From Bacteroidota bacterium (GTDB taxonomy: Bacteria; Bacteroidota; Bacteroidia; Chitinophagales; Chitinophagaceae), in contig CANGQJ010000003.1 in NCBI GenBank assembly GCA_947456625.1, forward strand, positions 62,001 to 126,000: a stretch of 64,000 bases of DNA, in the 5' to 3' direction. Position numbers and translations under genes: made by a program. The stretch's first letter is position 1; each line of letters opens with the position of its first letter. The notes below the pieces were generated by a model. That model was not told the DNA's origin. It did not search any database and worked only from the letters and a program-made list of their open reading frames with translations. Shown piece by piece: positions 60,078 to 64,000 of this stretch.

Positions 60078-60106
60078 CCTAAATTATAAACATGAGTACC
60101 TATGAA

Positions 60107-61726
60107 CTATTTGATTAACCACATTTTAGCAGTCAAATCGTCTGTACCACCATATTGAGATTGTAAAGCCGCTTTGTTATTAGTTGGGTTATAGTTTGTT
60201 TCGTCCACCGGATATTGCCATCTTAATGGAATCTTAAACGATGGAGTACCAATTCCAGTACCACCTTCTTTAAATGCTGGGATTCCAGTTCTTCTCCATT
60301 GATAGTATGACTCAAAACCTGAGTTCAAGAAGAAAGAAACATATTTCTGATTTAAAATTTGCGTTAAACCAGTAGCATTGTCACCAGCATAAGCAATATT
60401 TGTTAAGAAAGTATTTACGTCATAAGTAGCCGTTCCTAATGCAGGCTTAGTACCGTCATTGTTACCAATTGCAATAGTGCCGCCTTGTTTAATACCATAC
60501 CAATCAAGAGAAGCTTGCACTCCTTTTGTATACCAGCTAGCAGCAGATTGACCTGTAACCCAACCTCTATTAGCAGCTTCCGCAATATTGAAACACATTT
60601 CACTGTAGCCTAATAAAATATAAGGCTCTGATAAAGTACCACCAATATTTGTTGAAGTCATATATCTGTTATAACTAAGACTTGCAAGCGGTGTATTGTT
60701 CGTAAATGTAAATTTCATTGAAGCAATTGCAGAATCTTGTTCCTGTCCAACATAGTTTGCAAAACTTCCAACAGGATTTGTTGCATCTATACTTAATACA
60801 CCTGGAGATAATAAAGCCAATACACGAGGATCTTTATTTGGAACTGTAACACCAATCCAAGTTTTAGAAACATTCAAACAGTTATTATATTGCGCATAAC
60901 CATATCGTTGAGGAGGGTATTGGTTGTAAGCTGAATTATAAACAAACTTCACATTATCACTATTACTTGTCATAATAGGATATTGTGTTGGGTTACTTAA
61001 AATAGCAGCAAACTGAGATTTAATATTTAAATCTGCATTGTCATCAGCACGCTTGCTTAATGAAATCAATACTCTTAATTTATAAGTATTAATTGCTTTT
61101 TGCCATTGTGCGTAAGTTAACCCAAATACATCACCACCTGCATCCACTTTTGTGTTTGCATTTGAAGTAGAAATTAAAGCAGCGATTTGTAAGTTAGCAG
61201 AATCTAATAAAGCTAAAGATTGCTTATACACATCATGCTGACTATCATACTTAGGAGTCAAGTTATTGATGTCATTTGATTGAGACATTGGGATATCACC
61301 TACTCTTTGTGTTAACCAAATGTAAGAATACGCTTTAAAAAACTTACTTAAAGCAAAGTATACATTGGTTTTGTTTTTATACTGATTAAACGCTTGTTCC
61401 TCCATTTTCACACAATACTTAATATTATCATAAGTAGTGCTTGTAGTTGACCAGTTGTAGGCGTTTGAACCGAAATAATAAGTATAGTTAGACACTACGT
61501 TTTGGTTATACTTATACACGTTAGAAACGATAGGATCTTCTTCCTTCATTAAATTCGCAGTAATGTGATTTAATATTAATGAGGAAGGGATGGTAGAGCT
61601 TTCCGCAGCCACGTTTGGATTGGATAACAAATCGCCTTTTTGGCAACCTGTGATACCAAAACTTACAGCTACTAAGCCTAAGATGATATTACTTAATTTG
61701 ATTTTCATATAATTACTTTTATACAT
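60107..61726 (-). CDS. SusD/RagB family nutrient-binding outer membrane lipoprotein
   Basis: Lipobox ITGCQKG, helical SusD-like sequence, CFNIAEAANRGW, directly downstream of SusC. Confidence 0.9.
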   Translation of the reverse strand: MYKSNYMKIKLSNIILGLVAVSFGITGCQKGDLLSNPNVAAESSTIPSSLILNHITANLMKEEDPIVSNVYKYNQNVVSNYTYYFGSNAYNWSTTSTTYDNIKYCVKMEEQAFNQYKNKTNVYFALSKFFKAYSYIWLTQRVGDIPMSQSNDINNLTPKYDSQHDVYKQSLALLDSANLQIAALISTSNANTKVDAGGDVFGLTYAQWQKAINTYKLRVLISLSKRADDNADLNIKSQFAAILSNPTQYPIMTSNSDNVKFVYNSAYNQYPPQRYGYAQYNNCLNVSKTWIGVTVPNKDPRVLALLSPGVLSIDATNPVGSFANYVGQEQDSAIASMKFTFTNNTPLASLSYNRYMTSTNIGGTLSEPYILLGYSEMCFNIAEAANRGWVTGQSAASWYTKGVQASLDWYGIKQGGTIAIGNNDGTKPALGTATYDVNTFLTNIAYAGDNATGLTQILNQKYVSFFLNSGFESYYQWRRTGIPAFKEGGTGIGTPSFKIPLRWQYPVDETNYNPTNNKAALQSQYGGTDDLTAKMWLIK

Positions 61727-61734
61727 TTTGAATT

Positions 61735-64000
61735 TTAGAAGTTAAGATTAATGTTAAATCCGAATCTTCTTGCAGTAGCAGATTGTAAAATCGCTCCTTT
61801 TTGTAAAGATCTATCTGAGTCATTATATCCAGAGGCAAATTGATCTAAGTCCTGGTCTTTTCTATCAGCAAAGTATAATAAGTTTCTACCTACTAATGAG
61901 ATAGTTGCACCTTTAATATACTTTAACTTAGCTAAAAAGTTTGCAGGTAAAGAATAAGCAATATTTACTTCACGTAATTTTACAAAAGAACGATTAGTCA
62001 TCCAATACTCATCCACACCACCGTAACCAGAAGCTCCAGCAATTGTTTGTACTTTAGCAGCAACATCATTTTGAGCGAAAGTCAATGCACTCATATTTGT
62101 TATCACACCACCTGCATAAGTTGGAGTACCAGATACAATTTTAACACCAGGTCCAACATATTTAGCAGTTTGAGCTACAGTACCATTTGCAGTTGTTTGC
62201 CATTCTGCTAAACGAGCAGCACCAATTGCACCTTGAGTAGACTCAATTGAAGTACCACCATTCATACCATCATGATAAATTTGGTCGTAGATATTTCCAC
62301 CAATTCTACCATCAAATTGGAAACCAAAGCTTACATTTTTGAAAGTGAATTTGTTGCTAATTCCAAAAGTATAATCAGGATTTGCAAATCCTAAGAATTT
62401 ATTGTTACCAATATCTGAAGGCGCTCTTAATGGAGTACCACCAGACCAAACAATATTGTTTGAACCATCACGTACAAATGCAGAACCATAAATCGCATCT
62501 AAACGATCGCCTACTTTGTAAACGTGGTTGTTTAAAGTTAAGCCGGTTTCAGAACCATAAATTGCATCCAATGTTTCTTGGTAAGTTGCATAAGTAGCAT
62601 TGATATCCCAGTTAAAGTTAGCAGTTTTGATAGGTGTTCCAGATAAAGTAATTTCAAAACCTGCTTTTTTAGAAGTGATACCATTTACGTTTTGTGCAGC
62701 ATAACCTGTTGAAGATGCTACTGGTAAAGCGTAAATTTGAGGTCCGTTAAAGCTTGTAAAGTAAGTGAAGTCAAATCCTAATCTGTTTTTTGCAAATTTT
62801 AAATCAACACCACCTTCATATGAAGTACGGTCAAATGGTTTTAAAGTACTATTTGCAATGGTATTAGAATAACCTACCGAAGGAGTTCCATTATAATAAG
62901 TTTGGAATGCGTATGCATTTTGGTTTGCATAAGAAGGGCCATCATAAGAACTATATAAGTCAGAGCCATATCCTAATAAACCACCATTGGTACTTGTACC
63001 AGTAATTGCAGTGAATGCAGAAGGAACAGTAGATTGAGTTAATCCACCTTTTACATCGGCAAATGAAGCACGTACTTTAGCAAAAGAAATAAATGAAGGT
63101 AAATTCAAATAATCTTTTAAAGCAGAACTTAATGATACGGAAGGATAGAAGAAAGTATTGTTTCCATCAGGTAAAGTAGATAATTGATCTAAACGACCTG
63201 TGTGAGATAAAGTAGCATACTTACTTAATGTTAAATCCACAGAGTAAAATGCGCTATACACTTGCATTCTTGAATTCCATGTATAAGCTAAAGCGGCATC
63301 TTTTGTATTTGACAATACATATAAGTTTGGAACCGCTAATGCTTTGGTAGTTCCCCAGAAAGAGTTGTAAGCAAAAGATCTTTCAGAAACACCCGCTAAA
63401 GCAGAGATACCAATTTGACCTACTTTCTTTTCGTAATTAGCAGTTAAGTCAGTATTATTTTCGGTCAATCTTCTGCTATCCTCATGGTAGTCACCATACC
63501 ATCCAAAGTAGAACCATGGAGTGTACGTATTTAAGTTAGCGCCTGCTGGAACTTGTTCAGTTCTTAATTGGCTCCAAGTAGAGAATTGAGAACGTAAGTT
63601 GAATGTTAAATCGTTGGTTGGCTTATAAGAAGCTTTTACATATCCATTCACATCTGTTTTATCATGAGAACGTAACCACTTTTTAGCCATAAACCAAGCA
63701 CTGTTTTCACGACCATATTCTTGAGCATATGGAATTAAGTTTTGAACTCCTTGTGGTCCTTTATAGATATCTTTTAAGTCATTGATATCGTAATCAGATG
63801 ATCCATATACTTTAAACATATAGATGTAAGAGTTTGGACCATAGTTTACGTCAGGAATATTTGGAGAGTATTGCTTATTCATGTTTAAGCTAGCTTCTAA
63901 TCTTAATTTCTTAGAAATGTTGTAGCCACCATTCACTGCTAAAGTATAAGAATTTAACTTTGTGTTTGGAGACATCCCTTTTTGATCCATATTAGAAATA
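61735..64000 (-). CDS. SusC/RagA family TonB-linked outer membrane protein (N-terminus outside window)
   Basis: SusC C-terminal barrel features (NKFLGFANPDYTFGISNKFTFKNVSFGFQFDGRIGGNIYD, NRSFVKLREVNIAYSLP, ISLVGRNLLYFADRKDQDLDQ). Confidence 0.93.
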   Translation of the reverse strand, partial: ISNMDQKGMSPNTKLNSYTLAVNGGYNISKKLRLEASLNMNKQYSPNIPDVNYGPNSYIYMFKVYGSSDYDINDLKDIYKGPQGVQNLIPYAQEYGRENSAWFMAKKWLRSHDKTDVNGYVKASYKPTNDLTFNLRSQFSTWSQLRTEQVPAGANLNTYTPWFYFGWYGDYHEDSRRLTENNTDLTANYEKKVGQIGISALAGVSERSFAYNSFWGTTKALAVPNLYVLSNTKDAALAYTWNSRMQVYSAFYSVDLTLSKYATLSHTGRLDQLSTLPDGNNTFFYPSVSLSSALKDYLNLPSFISFAKVRASFADVKGGLTQSTVPSAFTAITGTSTNGGLLGYGSDLYSSYDGPSYANQNAYAFQTYYNGTPSVGYSNTIANSTLKPFDRTSYEGGVDLKFAKNRLGFDFTYFTSFNGPQIYALPVASSTGYAAQNVNGITSKKAGFEITLSGTPIKTANFNWDINATYATYQETLDAIYGSETGLTLNNHVYKVGDRLDAIYGSAFVRDGSNNIVWSGGTPLRAPSDIGNNKFLGFANPDYTFGISNKFTFKNVSFGFQFDGRIGGNIYDQIYHDGMNGGTSIESTQGAIGAARLAEWQTTANGTVAQTAKYVGPGVKIVSGTPTYAGGVITNMSALTFAQNDVAAKVQTIAGASGYGGVDEYWMTNRSFVKLREVNIAYSLPANFLAKLKYIKGATISLVGRNLLYFADRKDQDLDQFASGYNDSDRSLQKGAILQSATARRFGFNINLNF

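Noticed and set aside
62382-62597. Small antisense ORF within susC
   Set aside because: Antisense to conserved SusC barrel coding sequence; no supporting features.
53250-64000. Horizontal mobile element or integrative island carrying the phosphonate locus
   Set aside because: No integrase, transposase, tRNA boundary or direct-repeat ends seen within the window; composition appears similar by eye.

Overview
This is a 64 kb, AT-rich Bacteroidetes chromosomal window. The phylum is inferred from gldH, SusC/SusD, DUF4834, TAnnTTTG promoter-like boxes and AT-rich coding; the style resembles Chitinophagaceae. About 0-53 kb is mostly housekeeping: radA, comF, GPx, holB-like, PSP1, M3 peptidase, mutL, PBP4, a two-component system, gldH, yicC, ligA, asd, obg, typA, an RND pump, chrA, recQ, kdsD/GDP-mannose genes, a purF-like gene, surA, infB-nusA-rimP and lrp/ald. 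A small arsR-arsM-arsC operon follows at about 51.6-53.3 kb. The most interesting part is a unidirectional minus-strand block at about 53.25-64 kb. From its 3' end it encodes a PhnO-like GNAT, a PhnX-like (DxAGT) HAD hydrolase, a PhnZ-like HD-domain diiron oxygenase, an HpnW/TIGR03364-like FAD oxidoreductase, a DUF5690 GlpT-like MFS transporter, a secreted alkaline-phosphatase-superfamily protein with an atypical nucleophile motif, a secreted CX5R phosphatase, a small beta-barrel protein, and a SusD/SusC pair (SusC truncated by the window end). I interpret it as a candidate aminophosphonate acquisition and utilisation locus, possibly with its own outer-membrane importer, and without PhnW, PhnY or C-P lyase genes in view. 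Secondary observations are a possible attenuator with a short Lys-rich leader ORF upstream of asd, a terminator-like hairpin in the rimP-nusA-infB 5'UTR, a 91-nt intergenic element with 14-bp perfect inverted repeats, and two proteins with degenerate catalytic motifs (arginase-like and Nudix-like). No tRNA, rRNA, CRISPR array, prophage or transposase was recognised.
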